Positions 1 to 8,041 of a DNA stretch of 64,000 nucleotides are shown piece after piece. The position numbers and the translations under genes are program-made. The first letter of the stretch is position 1. Each line of letters begins with the position of its first letter. Source of the DNA: Clostridiales bacterium (GTDB taxonomy: Bacteria; Bacillota; Clostridia; Oscillospirales; Oscillospiraceae). The DNA lies in NCBI GenBank assembly GCA_004554585.1, contig SFLH01000003.1, positions 1 to 64,000 of the forward strand, written 5' to 3'. The notes under the pieces were generated by a model. That model had not been told where the DNA came from, did no database searches, and saw nothing but the letters and a program-made list of their open reading frames with translations.

Positions 1-498
1 CTGCCGGGCCGGGTTGATATTCAGGCCGTAAAACCGGGCAGCGTGGTTGAAAATGGCGCTAAGTTGATTGTGAACCGTCTTAAGGTAGGTTTTGGACAGC
101 GGTTTGCCGTGACAGTCCCGCATTTCCCGGATCTCGTTCTGCCAGCGCATAATGTCCTTGGCTGTGATCTCCGAAAGCTTCCGCTTGGCAAAATAGGGCA
201 GGATCTTCTTTTTGATGATGCTCTCCTTGGTGAGCCAGGTGTTGAGCTTCAACTTGGGCTTAATGTCCCTCTCATAGAGGGCGACGAAGCTCTCGAAGGT
301 CATGTTCACATCGGCCTGCTTTTCCATCAGGAACTCCCGTTCCCATTCCAGCGCCTCTCGCTTGGTGGCAAAGCCCCTTTTGAGCTTCTGCTGGCGCTCA
401 CCTTTCCAGTCGGTGTAGCGGAACTGCACATACCAGGTGCCGTTGTCCTTGTTTTTAAACGCTACTCCCCCTTTCTCGCTGTTTCGGTTCTCGTGCCA
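1..498 (-). CDS. Tyrosine integrase of an integrative element, partial and possibly frameshifted at its start
   Basis: This is the N-terminal part of a phage/Tn916-type tyrosine recombinase, which would integrate and excise the element; the catalytic domain lies beyond the left edge. The open frame reads an AP2-like arm-binding domain (core around NKDNGTWYVQFRYTDWKGER) and then a SAM-like core-binding domain (LYERDIKPKLKLNTWLTKES, then ITAKDIMRWQNEIREM). The start is a problem. The natural ATG at 499-497, with MAREPKQRER behind it, is one base out of frame with the rest. Removing one G from the five-G run at 467-471 would join them cleanly. Either this is a real frameshift, an assembly error in a homopolymer, or a recoding site. 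It overlaps the excisionase gene just upstream, as is usual in such elements. Confidence 0.75.
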
Positions 499-665
499 TA
501 AAACTTCTCGTGGAAGAACTTGCGGTCGATCCGGCCGGAAATCGTGATGCAGCCGGTTTTCGCCAGTTCCTCGTTCATCTGCCGGATGAGCTTGTAGGCG
601 TAGGGGACGGATACCCCCAGCTCCTCGGCCACTTCATTGACGCGCATAAAAATCTGGTTTGCCAT
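462..665 (-). CDS. Excisionase-like small HTH protein (Xis)
   Basis: A 67-residue protein of the excisionase family, with a winged-helix/MerR-like fold (MRVNEVAEELGVSVPYAYKL) typical of Tn916-type Xis proteins. Such proteins bend DNA at the attachment sites and bias the integrase towards excision. I chose the ATG at 665 because GGAAGG sits eight bases upstream; a longer frame from 710 has no comparable site. Its stop overlaps the start region of the integrase, so the two are probably translated together. It is transcribed from the minus-strand promoter at 828-856, which faces the HTH regulator. Fold-based assignment; excisionases are very divergent. Confidence 0.75.
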   Translation of the reverse strand: MANQIFMRVNEVAEELGVSVPYAYKLIRQMNEELAKTGCITISGRIDRKFFHEKFYGTRTETARKGE

Positions 666-802
666 GATAAATACCTTCCTTTCCTTGTTGTTGGTGACTG
701 TGGCCTGCAAGTGTTGTGTTAAATGCCTCCTTACTTATGTCCGCCATTTTTTCTCCGTTTCGCAACCAAAAATCTGGCGGGGCATTTGATGTGCTATATC
801 AT

Positions 803-929
803 CTAAGCTTATCCGCTTAGTATTCTTATAATACTATACATATAAGCTTAGTTCAAGCCTTTTGAAAGAAATATTGTTAAATAAATTTGCTTAGATTATC
901 TTGACAGGACTAAGCAAATATGCTATGTT
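803..929. promoter_or_regulatory. Divergent promoters with five GCTTAG operator half-sites
   Basis: On the minus strand TTGAAC (856-851) and TATTAT (833-828) are separated by 17 bases and drive xis-int. On the plus strand TTGACA (901-906) and TATGTT (924-929), also 17 apart, drive the HTH regulator. The hexamer GCTTAG or its complement CTAAGC occurs at 803-808, 815-820, 846-851, 889-894 and 910-915. The first two form an inverted pair, the last two form another, and copies sit inside both spacers. This is what a lysogeny-type switch bound by the neighbouring regulator would look like; the binding itself is inferred. Confidence 0.7.
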
Positions 930-964
930 TCATATAAGAACAACCATAGATGGGAGCTGGATGT

Positions 965-1453
965 ATGGCGATTGGCGAACGGATTCACTTTTTCCGTCTC
1001 CTGCGGGGGATGACACAGAAATATCTCGGTATGGCGCTGGGTTTTCCGGAGAAGTCCGCCGATGTGCGCCTTGCTCAGTACGAAACAGGATCAAGAACCC
1101 CAAAGGCAGACCTTACCGCTGCTTTGGCCCAGGTACTGGATGTCTCACCCCATGCCCTCTCCGTCCCGGATATAGACTCCTATGTGGGGCTCATGCACAC
1201 CTTGTTTACCCTGGAGGACAATTACGGACTCAAAGTCACGGAGCAGGACGGCGAGCTTGCCTTGCAGGTGGATTTCCGCAAAAACAAGGATGCTGCCCGG
1301 CTGCACGAGATGCTCTGGGCCTGGCGGGAACAGGCGGCCAAACTGGAGGCCGGAGAGATCTCCCAGGAGGACTATGACCGCTGGCGTTACCACTATCCGG
1401 AGTACGACAGCAGCCAGATTCGCGCTAAGGTGCCGCCGGAGGGCCTGATCTAA
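965..1453 (+). CDS. Xre-family HTH regulator of the integrative element
   Basis: A 162-residue protein with an N-terminal helix-turn-helix of the Cro/C1 (Xre) type at about residues 4-65 (RIHFFRLLRGMTQ, then RLAQYETGSRTPKADL). The C-terminal half is acidic and helical (about residues 85-150), with no domain that I recognise; it may mediate dimerisation or respond to a signal. The ATG at 965 follows GGAG at 952-955, and the promoter at 901-929 places the transcript start just upstream. It faces xis-int across a region full of repeated half-sites, so it probably represses one or both promoters. No peptidase motif of the ImmR/ImmA type is visible. Confidence 0.75.
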   Translation: MAIGERIHFFRLLRGMTQKYLGMALGFPEKSADVRLAQYETGSRTPKADLTAALAQVLDVSPHALSVPDIDSYVGLMHTLFTLEDNYGLKVTEQDGELALQVDFRKNKDAARLHEMLWAWREQAAKLEAGEISQEDYDRWRYHYPEYDSSQIRAKVPPEGLI

Positions 1454-1531
1454 CCCTCTCACTTGTAGGCCACGGGAGAGGGCCGTTTGTTGCGCAAAAT
1501 CAGAAAATTCAGATAAATGAGAGCAAAATAA

Positions 1532-1571
1532 AAAAGGTCTAACTGATCAGCAAAAATCAGTTAGACCTTTT
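1532..1571. terminator. Bidirectional terminator
   Basis: A perfect 16-base inverted repeat (arms 1532-1547 and 1556-1571, eight-base loop) whose ends are A-rich on one side and T-rich on the other, so it can stop transcription in both directions. It lies between the end of the HTH regulator and guaA, which converge here. Confidence 0.85.
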
Positions 1572-1594
1572 ACTTATGAATAAAATTTAGCGAG

Positions 1595-1700
1595 TGCTAT
1601 CAATCTGCTATCAAATAGGGAATTTGAAAATCAAAAAGTCAGTGTTTTCAAGGGTTTTTAGGCCCTCATATCCACTTTTTACTTATTCCCATTCGATGGT
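1595..1700. other. Candidate element end and attachment site at the guaA 3' end
   Basis: The AT-rich stretch after the terminator carries two direct copies of TGCTATCAA (1595-1603 and 1606-1614, 11 bases apart), the kind of arm repeat bound by the N-terminal domain of Tn916-type integrases. The last codons of guaA follow at 1683. The 3' end of guaA is a known insertion hot spot for genomic islands, and the base composition changes sharply here. The exact core cannot be fixed, because the other end of the element is outside the window. Confidence 0.4.
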
Positions 1701-2663
1701 CCCGCTGGGCTTCGGCGTCAGGTCGAAGAGGACGCGGTTGACGCCCTTGACCTCGGCGGTGATGCGGGCGGTGATGTGCTGGAGCAGGGAGAAGGGGACG
1801 TCCTCCACGGTGGCGGTCATGGCGTCCACGGTGTTGACGGCACGGATGATCACAGGCCAGTCGAAGGTGCGGGCGTTGTCCCGGATGCCGGTGGATTTGA
1901 AATCGGGCACCACGGTGAAGTACTGCCACACTTTGCCCTCCAGGCCGTTCTTGGCGAACTCCTCCCGCAGGATGGCGTCGGATTCCCGGACAGCTTCCAG
2001 CCGGTCCCGGGTGATGGCGCCCAGGCAACGCACGCCCAGGCCAGGGCCGGGGAAGGGCTGACGGAAGACCATGCTGTCGGGCAGGCCCAGGGCCTTGCCC
2101 ACCACACGGACCTCATCTTTAAAGAGGAACTTCACAGGCTCCACCAGCTCAAACTGGAGGTCCTCCGGCAGACCGCCCACGTTGTGGTGCGCCTTCACCG
2201 GGCCGCTTTCCAGGATGTCGGGATAAATGGTTCCCTGGGCCAGGAACTCAATGCCTTCCAGCTTCCGTGCCTCTTCCTCAAAGACCCGGATGAACTCTGC
2301 GCCGATGATCTTCCGCTTGGTCTCGGGATCGTCCACGCCCGCCAGCTTGTCCAGGAAACGGTCCACCGCGTCTACATAAACCAGGTTGGCGTCCATCTGG
2401 TTGCGGAAGACCTCCACCACCTGCTCAGGCTCTCCCTTGCGCAGCAGGCCGTGGTTGACGTGTACGCAGGTGAGCTGCTTGCCCACTGCCTTGATCAGCA
2501 GAGCAGCGACCACCGAGGAATCCACGCCGCCGGACAGGGCCAGCAGCACCTTCTTGTCGCCCACCTGGTCCTGAATTGCCTTGATCTGCTCGGCAATAAA
2601 GGCCTCCGCCAGGGCGGGGGTGGTGATGCGCTCCATGGATTCCGGACGTTTGTTCTCAGCCAT
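1683..2663 (-). CDS. guaA: GMP synthase, ATP-pyrophosphatase subunit without glutaminase domain
   Basis: Converts XMP to GMP with ATP and an amino donor in purine synthesis. The 326 residues begin directly with the ATP-pyrophosphatase domain (P-loop SGGVDSS at residues 44-50) and continue into the C-terminal dimerisation/XMP-binding domain, ending in TIEWE as GuaA proteins do. Bacterial GuaA is usually about 510-525 residues with an N-terminal class I glutamine amidotransferase; that domain is absent here, as in the split archaeal GuaAa/GuaAb enzymes. No separate amidotransferase gene is in the window. The ATG at 2663 has GAGGAGG eight bases upstream, so the short form is not a mis-called start. 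A TATAAT with a TG extension lies at 2721-2726 on the minus strand. Confidence 0.9.
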   Translation of the reverse strand: MAENKRPESMERITTPALAEAFIAEQIKAIQDQVGDKKVLLALSGGVDSSVVAALLIKAVGKQLTCVHVNHGLLRKGEPEQVVEVFRNQMDANLVYVDAVDRFLDKLAGVDDPETKRKIIGAEFIRVFEEEARKLEGIEFLAQGTIYPDILESGPVKAHHNVGGLPEDLQFELVEPVKFLFKDEVRVVGKALGLPDSMVFRQPFPGPGLGVRCLGAITRDRLEAVRESDAILREEFAKNGLEGKVWQYFTVVPDFKSTGIRDNARTFDWPVIIRAVNTVDAMTATVEDVPFSLLQHITARITAEVKGVNRVLFDLTPKPSGTIEWE

Positions 2664-2779
2664 AGTTCGTTCCTCCTCTATCGTTTCCAATCACAGTTTT
2701 TTCCAGAATATTGACATAATATTATAGCACGAATCTTGGGGAAAAGAACAGACCTTTTTCTGAAAAAACAAAATTTTGT

Positions 2780-4054
2780 TCACAAAGGCAGGCAGACCAC
2801 CAGCTCAAAGCGGCCGTTGGCCGCTGTCGCCTCCAGAGAGCCGCCGTACCGCCGGGCGATCTCCCGCATGCCCGGCAGGCCGAAACCGTGGGCGGCGCTG
2901 TCCCGTTTGGTGGTGGACAGATCTGCCCTCTCGTCACCAGCCAGCGCATTTTCTACCCGCAGCATAAACAAGCCCTTGTCCGCTCGGCAGCGGACAAGGA
3001 TGGTTTTGTCGCTGCTTCTCCCGGCGGCCTCAATGGCATTGTCCAGGGCATTGCCCAGCAATGCGCACAGATCAATGTCGCGCATGGAAAGGTCTTGGGG
3101 AAGCGCGACCTGAAACTGGCCCATCAGCCCGCGGCGGCCCATCTCCTGGGCTTTGGCGGCCAAAACAACATTGGCCGCCGTGTTGTCACAGAAGTGTTCC
3201 TCCCCAGACAGAGAGGGTGAGGCGGCCAACTGGCTCAGATAGGCCGCGGCTTTGTCTCCCTCACCCTGTGCCAGCAGGCCTTGTACGGCAGTCAGGTGAT
3301 TGCGCAGGTCGTGGCGGAGGGTGCGCACCTGGGTGTGTTCCCGCTGGAGTCCCTGGTAATACAATTCCCGCAGGCCGGCCAGGTAAACCTCTCGTTCTAG
3401 CTGTTCGTGGTTAGACAAAGCTAGAATGACCAAAAGGAGGATTATCGCTGTGATACCGGAAAAGGGGAGGAGGACCAAGCCTTGCTTCAAGGCCATGGCG
3501 TGGGCAGTAGGGGACATCCACTGAGGATATGCAAGTAAGACCTCTGCTACCAGGGCAAATAGGGGCATCAAAGACAGCCCTAGCACCAAACGCCACAGCC
3601 GGCGAGAGAGGACGACGGTTTCTTGAGGCAGCCGGCGGCAGAGAAAGAGGTAGATCAGCGTAAAGGCCAGCGGCCGAGCCAAACGGCTCAGAATGTCATA
3701 AAGGGGAAACGTGGTATGGTCCAATAGGCTCAAGTAGGTGTCTGCCATCGCGCAGACTGACATGATCAGGCAGAAGAAAATGACGGTCACTGCCAAACGC
3801 CCCACCCAATCCCCTTGGGTAGACAGGAGGGAGAAGAGCAGGAAGAAGGGAAAGGTATAAAAAAGATTGGGATCTCCCACCCAAATGATCATAGCGGAAC
3901 TGCAACCCCAGCAAACGGCCAGCAGAAGTTTCCACCACCATCTGGGGCGTACAGATAGAAAGCCTCTGGCAATCCGGTAGAGAAAAACACCGCACAGAAA
4001 TACCATGACCAGGTAGGAACAGTGAAGCAAGAATTGGTACAGAGAGGATGTCAT
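2780..4054 (-). CDS. GHKL sensor histidine kinase (AgrC/HPK10-like)
   Basis: A 424-residue membrane sensor kinase. About six hydrophobic segments fill residues 10-215, followed by the phosphoacceptor box with RHDLRNHL (His near residue 248) and a C-terminal GHKL ATPase (LLGNALDNAIEAA, then GFGLPGMREI). This layout matches AgrC/CitA-like kinases that work with LytTR regulators, and indeed such a regulator lies immediately upstream (five bases between genes, ribosome site inside the last codons of the regulator). Probable signal: a peptide or cell-envelope stress, judging from the divergent ABC exporter; this is inference. Confidence 0.9.
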   Translation of the reverse strand: MTSSLYQFLLHCSYLVMVFLCGVFLYRIARGFLSVRPRWWWKLLLAVCWGCSSAMIIWVGDPNLFYTFPFFLLFSLLSTQGDWVGRLAVTVIFFCLIMSVCAMADTYLSLLDHTTFPLYDILSRLARPLAFTLIYLFLCRRLPQETVVLSRRLWRLVLGLSLMPLFALVAEVLLAYPQWMSPTAHAMALKQGLVLLPFSGITAIILLLVILALSNHEQLEREVYLAGLRELYYQGLQREHTQVRTLRHDLRNHLTAVQGLLAQGEGDKAAAYLSQLAASPSLSGEEHFCDNTAANVVLAAKAQEMGRRGLMGQFQVALPQDLSMRDIDLCALLGNALDNAIEAAGRSSDKTILVRCRADKGLFMLRVENALAGDERADLSTTKRDSAAHGFGLPGMREIARRYGGSLEATAANGRFELVVCLPL

Positions 4055-4059
4055 GATGC

Positions 4060-4776
4060 TTATTCCTCCAAGGATGCCCTGGTCAAGGCGATCAGCGCGC
4101 TCTGCTGGCAGGAGCGGCTGATGGGGAGAGTCTGCCCCCCCACAAAAACTTGACTCCCACTCACTTTCTCCACAGCCTGTACCTGGACCAAATATCGCTG
4201 ATGGATGCGCACAAAGGTGTCGCCCAGTTCCTGGGCCACCTGGTCCAGCTTGCCATAAAAGGAATAGGAGGCAGACTTGGTCACGCAGGTCACCAGCCGC
4301 CGGTCCGAGGAAAAGTAGAGAATCTCCCGGCGGGGGATGCGGTAGGTAACTTCCCCCCGCCGGCAGAGATAGACCTGGTCTTCTGTGCGCAGCAAAGCCG
4401 CCGCTGCCCGGGTGAGGACCTCCTCCAGCTGCTGGGGGCTGGGCGGCTTGAGCAAATAGGCCAAAGCGCCCACCTGATAGCCCTCAAAGACATGTTCCGG
4501 GTAGCCGGTGACAAAGACGATGGGCAGTGTATCGTCCCGTTGGCGCAGCCGGCGGGCGGTCTCCATGCCGTTGAGCTGGCCCATTTCCATGTCCAAAAAG
4601 ATGAGGTTGAGCTCGCCGGGATGCTTGCCCAGCCAGCCCAGCAGGCCCTCTCCAGAGGAGAATTCCAAGATTCGGGCCCGCTGTCCCTGGGGTTCCAACA
4701 GCCGCTCCAAGGCAGCCCGCAAGGCAAGCCGCGCATCGTAGTTGTCATCACACAGCCCAATCGACAACACGGTCAT
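4060..4776 (-). CDS. LytTR-family response regulator
   Basis: A 238-residue response regulator. The receiver domain covers residues 3-125 with the acidic pair in LCDDN and the phosphorylation Asp62 in FLDMEMG. A LytTR DNA-binding domain fills the C-terminus (about 140-238: YFSSDRRLVTCVT, FVRIHQRYLV). LytTR regulators such as AgrA and ComE bind two 9-base direct repeats about 21 bases apart; a matching pair lies upstream at 4884-4916. The ATG at 4776 is preceded by GAAAGGAG; the frame is open further upstream but without a start site of that quality. It forms an operon with the kinase gene. Confidence 0.92.
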   Translation of the reverse strand: MTVLSIGLCDDNYDARLALRAALERLLEPQGQRARILEFSSGEGLLGWLGKHPGELNLIFLDMEMGQLNGMETARRLRQRDDTLPIVFVTGYPEHVFEGYQVGALAYLLKPPSPQQLEEVLTRAAAALLRTEDQVYLCRRGEVTYRIPRREILYFSSDRRLVTCVTKSASYSFYGKLDQVAQELGDTFVRIHQRYLVQVQAVEKVSGSQVFVGGQTLPISRSCQQSALIALTRASLEE

Positions 4777-4832
4777 CACGCTCCTTTCTCTCGGCCAACA
4801 AGCGATGAGAATCCGTTTGCTTTTTCCCTCTG

Positions 4833-4916
4833 ATTGTACCACACGGCGGAGCGGCCGCCAACCAGGGACTGGACGGCCGCTTCGCCAAGTTTGACGAGCG
4901 AGCCGCCAAACTTGAC
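4833..4916 (-). promoter_or_regulatory. Promoter of the two-component system with LytTR-type direct repeats
   Basis: A minus-strand TACAAT lies at 4838-4833 with no good -35 (TGGCGG at 4861-4856), as expected for an activated promoter. Just upstream lie GCCAAGTTTGAC (4884-4895) and GCCAAACTTGAC (4905-4916), two near-identical direct repeats whose starts are 21 bases apart, i.e. two helical turns. This is the spacing used by LytTR regulators. The same sites sit between the regulator operon and the ABC exporter operon and could control both. Confidence 0.6.
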
Positions 4917-5042
4917 AACACTTTCTTCCCGCCCGCCAAAGATGGCATTGGTCCAACGGAAGGGGACAGGCCCCGTTGCCCGGGGCGCCCAGAGGGAGGT
5001 ATGGTGAAAGCAGAAATCCCCAAGAAAGGATGGGAAAACACC

Positions 5043-5786
5043 ATGCTGAATGTACAGAATCTGCACAAATCCTACCAGGTGGGCAAAACCACCTATGAGG
5101 TCCTGAAGGGGGTCTCCTTTCAGGTGGCCAAGGGGGAATTTGTGGCCGTGATGGGGCCCTCAGGCTCTGGCAAGACCACCCTGCTCAACTGCATCTCCTG
5201 TTACATCCCCGCCGACAGTGGACAGATCACCCTGGGACAGCGCCAGCTGGCCAAGCTGGACGAGCCCGCCCTGGCCGCCGTGCGCAACAAGCAGCTGGGC
5301 TTTGTGTTTCAGGACTTTCTCCTGCTGGATGGCCTGACGGTACGCCAGAACATCCTCCTGCCCGCCATCATCGGTGGAACTGTGGGCCGGACGGTGGAGG
5401 AGCGGGCCGACCGGCTGTGCCAGGTCTTTGGCATCACCGCCATCGCAGAAAAATACCCGGCGGAAATCTCTGGCGGGGAAAAGCAGCGCACTGCTGTGGC
5501 GCGGGCGCTGATCAACAATCCGCTGCTCATCCTGGCCGACGAGCCCACGGGCAACCTGGACTCCAAGTCCAGCCGGGCGGTCATTGCCTCCTTTGAGCAA
5601 GCCAGGGATGCCCTGCAGGCCACCATCTTCATGGTCACCCACGACTCCTTCGCGGCCTCCTTCTGCGACCGGGTCATCATCCTCCGGGACGGGGTGGTCT
5701 GGCGGGTGCTGGCCAAGGGGGAGCAGGACCGAACCCGCTTCCAGGATCAGCTGCTGGACGCCATTCGGGACATGGGCAAGGAGTGA
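5043..5786 (+). CDS. ABC exporter ATPase, BceA/MacB-like
   Basis: A 247-residue ATPase of the family that pairs with FtsX-type permeases (BceA, LolD, MacB). Walker A GPSGSGKTT is at residues 38-46, the signature SGGEKQR and Walker B LLILADEPTGNLDS follow in order, and the H-loop is in FMVTHD. It energises the permease encoded next, with which it overlaps. I placed the start at MLNVQNLHKSY (5043), the usual start for the family; an upstream in-frame ATG at 5001 has a Shine-Dalgarno only one base away. Together with the divergent two-component genes this resembles a detoxification module against peptide antibiotics. Confidence 0.9.
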   Translation: MLNVQNLHKSYQVGKTTYEVLKGVSFQVAKGEFVAVMGPSGSGKTTLLNCISCYIPADSGQITLGQRQLAKLDEPALAAVRNKQLGFVFQDFLLLDGLTVRQNILLPAIIGGTVGRTVEERADRLCQVFGITAIAEKYPAEISGGEKQRTAVARALINNPLLILADEPTGNLDSKSSRAVIASFEQARDALQATIFMVTHDSFAASFCDRVIILRDGVVWRVLAKGEQDRTRFQDQLLDAIRDMGKE

Positions 5787-5791
5787 GTACT

Positions 5792-7930
5792 ATGAAGACG
5801 TTTTCTCAAGTATACGCCCATCTGCGGCGGAAAAACCGGGGCCAGTACGCTCTGCTGTCCGGATGCTGTTTTTTCTCGGTGCTTCTCATCACCGCCTATG
5901 TGTGCATGATGCGCTCTCCCACCATCCTCACTGTGTTGCCCGAGGGCGGAGACAGCCGGAAACAGGTGATGATGGTCTTCGTGCTGGCGGTGCTGGGTTG
6001 CGTGGTATTTACCACCTACGCCGCCGGCCTCTTCTTCCGCCAGCGGTCCCGGGATACTGGGGTCCTGCTAGCCCTGGGGGCCTCCCGGCGGCAGATAAAA
6101 AGGGAGCTGCGCAAAGACCTGGCTGCCATCGCCCTTGGCTCCTGCGTGGCCGGCAGCGTGCTGGGGGGACCGCTGGCCTGGGGAGTCTGGCGCCTGTTCC
6201 GCCTGTTTTTGGTGGACTCCCAGGAGATGGTCCTCACCTTTGATCCTCAGTCCTATGTCCTGTCTCTGCTCTTTGCGGTCTATGTTACTGCCATGCTTTT
6301 CTTCCTGGGTGGGCGGTCGGTGGACCGGAACAACATCATTGACATCGTCCAGGAGTCCCACAAGTCCGAGCCTATCCGGGAGGTCAAAAAGTGGTATGCT
6401 CCTGTGGGCCTGCTTTTGCTGGCGGCAGGGCTGGCCGCAGGACTCCTCCTGCCCTCGTTTTTCGTCACGGTCCTGCACTGGTATGCCCCCTCGGTGGTCA
6501 ACGGTCTGTGCTATCTTCCCGCCCTGGTGGGGCTGTACATGATCCTGCTGCATACGGTGGTCAACGGCTGGGGCCGGTGGAAGGGCTACAAAAACCTCAT
6601 CGCCACATCAATGATGAAGTTCCAGGGCCGGCAGACGGTACGCAACATGCTGGTGATGACCCTGCTGGTAGCAGGGGCCTATTTTGCCAGCTTCTATGCC
6701 CCCATGATGTCCAGCAGCACGGCCTTTTCCTTTGATGCCCGTCCGGTGGACTATGAATACCACTGGCGGGGAGACCAGGACCTGCCCGAGCAGCAGCAGG
6801 TCAGCCGGATGGCTGCGGAGTACGGGGTGGAAATCACCTCCTGGGCGCAAACGCAGGCCGCCTATCTGGGCGCCGATGGGACCTATTCCGTGGAGACCGA
6901 GGGCCCTTTGGGGGTCACCTACACCACGGAATACTCGGAACTGTTAAACGGCGCCACCTTCTTTTCCGAAAGCAGCTGGAACACCCTCACCGGTCAGCGG
7001 GTAGACATTGCCCCTGGCACCTGTGCCAATGTCCTGGATGACGAGGGCGGCAGTAGCTATCTCTCTGGGGGAGATGTGCAGGTGATCACCAACATGGTCA
7101 CCCGCCAGCAGCTCCAGGTGACCCCGACCAATCCCCTGTGCTATTCCATGCTCATAGGCTGTTATGTCCTGGATGACAGGGATTACGCCGCCATCACCCA
7201 GGGCTTGACGGACAAATGGACGGAGGACTATGTGTTCTTCAATGTAGCCGACGTGGAGGCCAGCTATCCCTTTGCCAAGGCACTCTTTGCAGAGATCATC
7301 GACTGCTCCGGCCCTGAGGTGGAGGTAGCCGACTACTATGACTTGGTGGGGGCTGCCCTAGCCGAGGAGCGGGGTGAGCCTTACGAATTCAGTCCCGAGG
7401 AAGCAGGTTCCCGCGGCCTGTCGGTGATCGATTACGACGACTGTGACTCGTCGGAGTTCCGTTCCTATTGGCTCTACATGCCCCAGTTCCGGGTGATGGA
7501 CCAGAACGATTTCGTCACCACCATGGCGGTCTTCCTGATGCTCTTTCTCTTCATCGCCATCGTCTGCTTCGCCGCAGTCATTGTCATCGCTTTTGCCCGG
7601 TCTATGACCATTGCCCTGACCAACGCGCGGGTCTATGATGACCTACGCCACTTAGGTGCTCCCCGGCCCTACCTATACCGGTCGGTCAAAGGTCAGGTCA
7701 GCCGGGTCTTCCAGGTGCCCATTCTCATTGGGACCCTGCTCATCTATGTGTTTTATGTTTACATTATGTACGCCAACAGCGCTCCCGCCGCCATTACAGC
7801 CAGCGAGAGAAGCGGGCTGCTGGCCTGCCTGGCCGTGGTCATCGGGGTTTCCCTGCTGTTTTACCTGTTGTATCGTATCACGCTGCGAAAAGTCTGCGCT
7901 GTGACCATTGATAGAAAAACCGAAGGATAA
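5792..7930 (+). CDS. FtsX-family ABC permease, BceB-like, with large extracellular domain
   Basis: A 712-residue permease. It has one N-terminal membrane helix, a first FtsX unit (about residues 55-180), further helices to about residue 310, then a soluble extracellular segment from about 310 to 570, and a closing FtsX unit (FVTTMAVFLMLFLFIAIV and two more helices). Ten helices with one big external domain before the last unit is the BceB/VraE layout, used in bacitracin and lantibiotic resistance. The ATG at 5792 has AAGGAG eight bases upstream; the GTG at 5783 does not. Translational coupling to the ATPase gene is likely. The substrate cannot be told from sequence. Confidence 0.88.
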   Translation: MKTFSQVYAHLRRKNRGQYALLSGCCFFSVLLITAYVCMMRSPTILTVLPEGGDSRKQVMMVFVLAVLGCVVFTTYAAGLFFRQRSRDTGVLLALGASRRQIKRELRKDLAAIALGSCVAGSVLGGPLAWGVWRLFRLFLVDSQEMVLTFDPQSYVLSLLFAVYVTAMLFFLGGRSVDRNNIIDIVQESHKSEPIREVKKWYAPVGLLLLAAGLAAGLLLPSFFVTVLHWYAPSVVNGLCYLPALVGLYMILLHTVVNGWGRWKGYKNLIATSMMKFQGRQTVRNMLVMTLLVAGAYFASFYAPMMSSSTAFSFDARPVDYEYHWRGDQDLPEQQQVSRMAAEYGVEITSWAQTQAAYLGADGTYSVETEGPLGVTYTTEYSELLNGATFFSESSWNTLTGQRVDIAPGTCANVLDDEGGSSYLSGGDVQVITNMVTRQQLQVTPTNPLCYSMLIGCYVLDDRDYAAITQGLTDKWTEDYVFFNVADVEASYPFAKALFAEIIDCSGPEVEVADYYDLVGAALAEERGEPYEFSPEEAGSRGLSVIDYDDCDSSEFRSYWLYMPQFRVMDQNDFVTTMAVFLMLFLFIAIVCFAAVIVIAFARSMTIALTNARVYDDLRHLGAPRPYLYRSVKGQVSRVFQVPILIGTLLIYVFYVYIMYANSAPAAITASERSGLLACLAVVIGVSLLFYLLYRITLRKVCAVTIDRKTEG

Positions 7931-7964
7931 GGGAAGTGTGGTTTCTTCCCCAAGATAGAAAAAT

Positions 7965-8005
7965 CCTCCTGGCCTTGGGATACCTCCCGGCCAGGGGGCT
8001 TTTTT
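7965..8005 (+). terminator. Terminator of the ABC exporter operon
   Basis: Ten-base stem (CCTCCTGGCC at 7965-7974 with GGCCAGGGGG at 7989-7998, one G-U pair) followed by a run of six T. Confidence 0.85.
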
Positions 8006-8041
8006 GCCTATCTGGCGGGGAGGCGGGAGGCCAAGAATGAT

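Noticed and set aside
4060..4956. A longer response regulator starting at 4956
   Set aside because: The extra 60 residues cover the promoter and the direct repeats, and are not part of the receiver domain.
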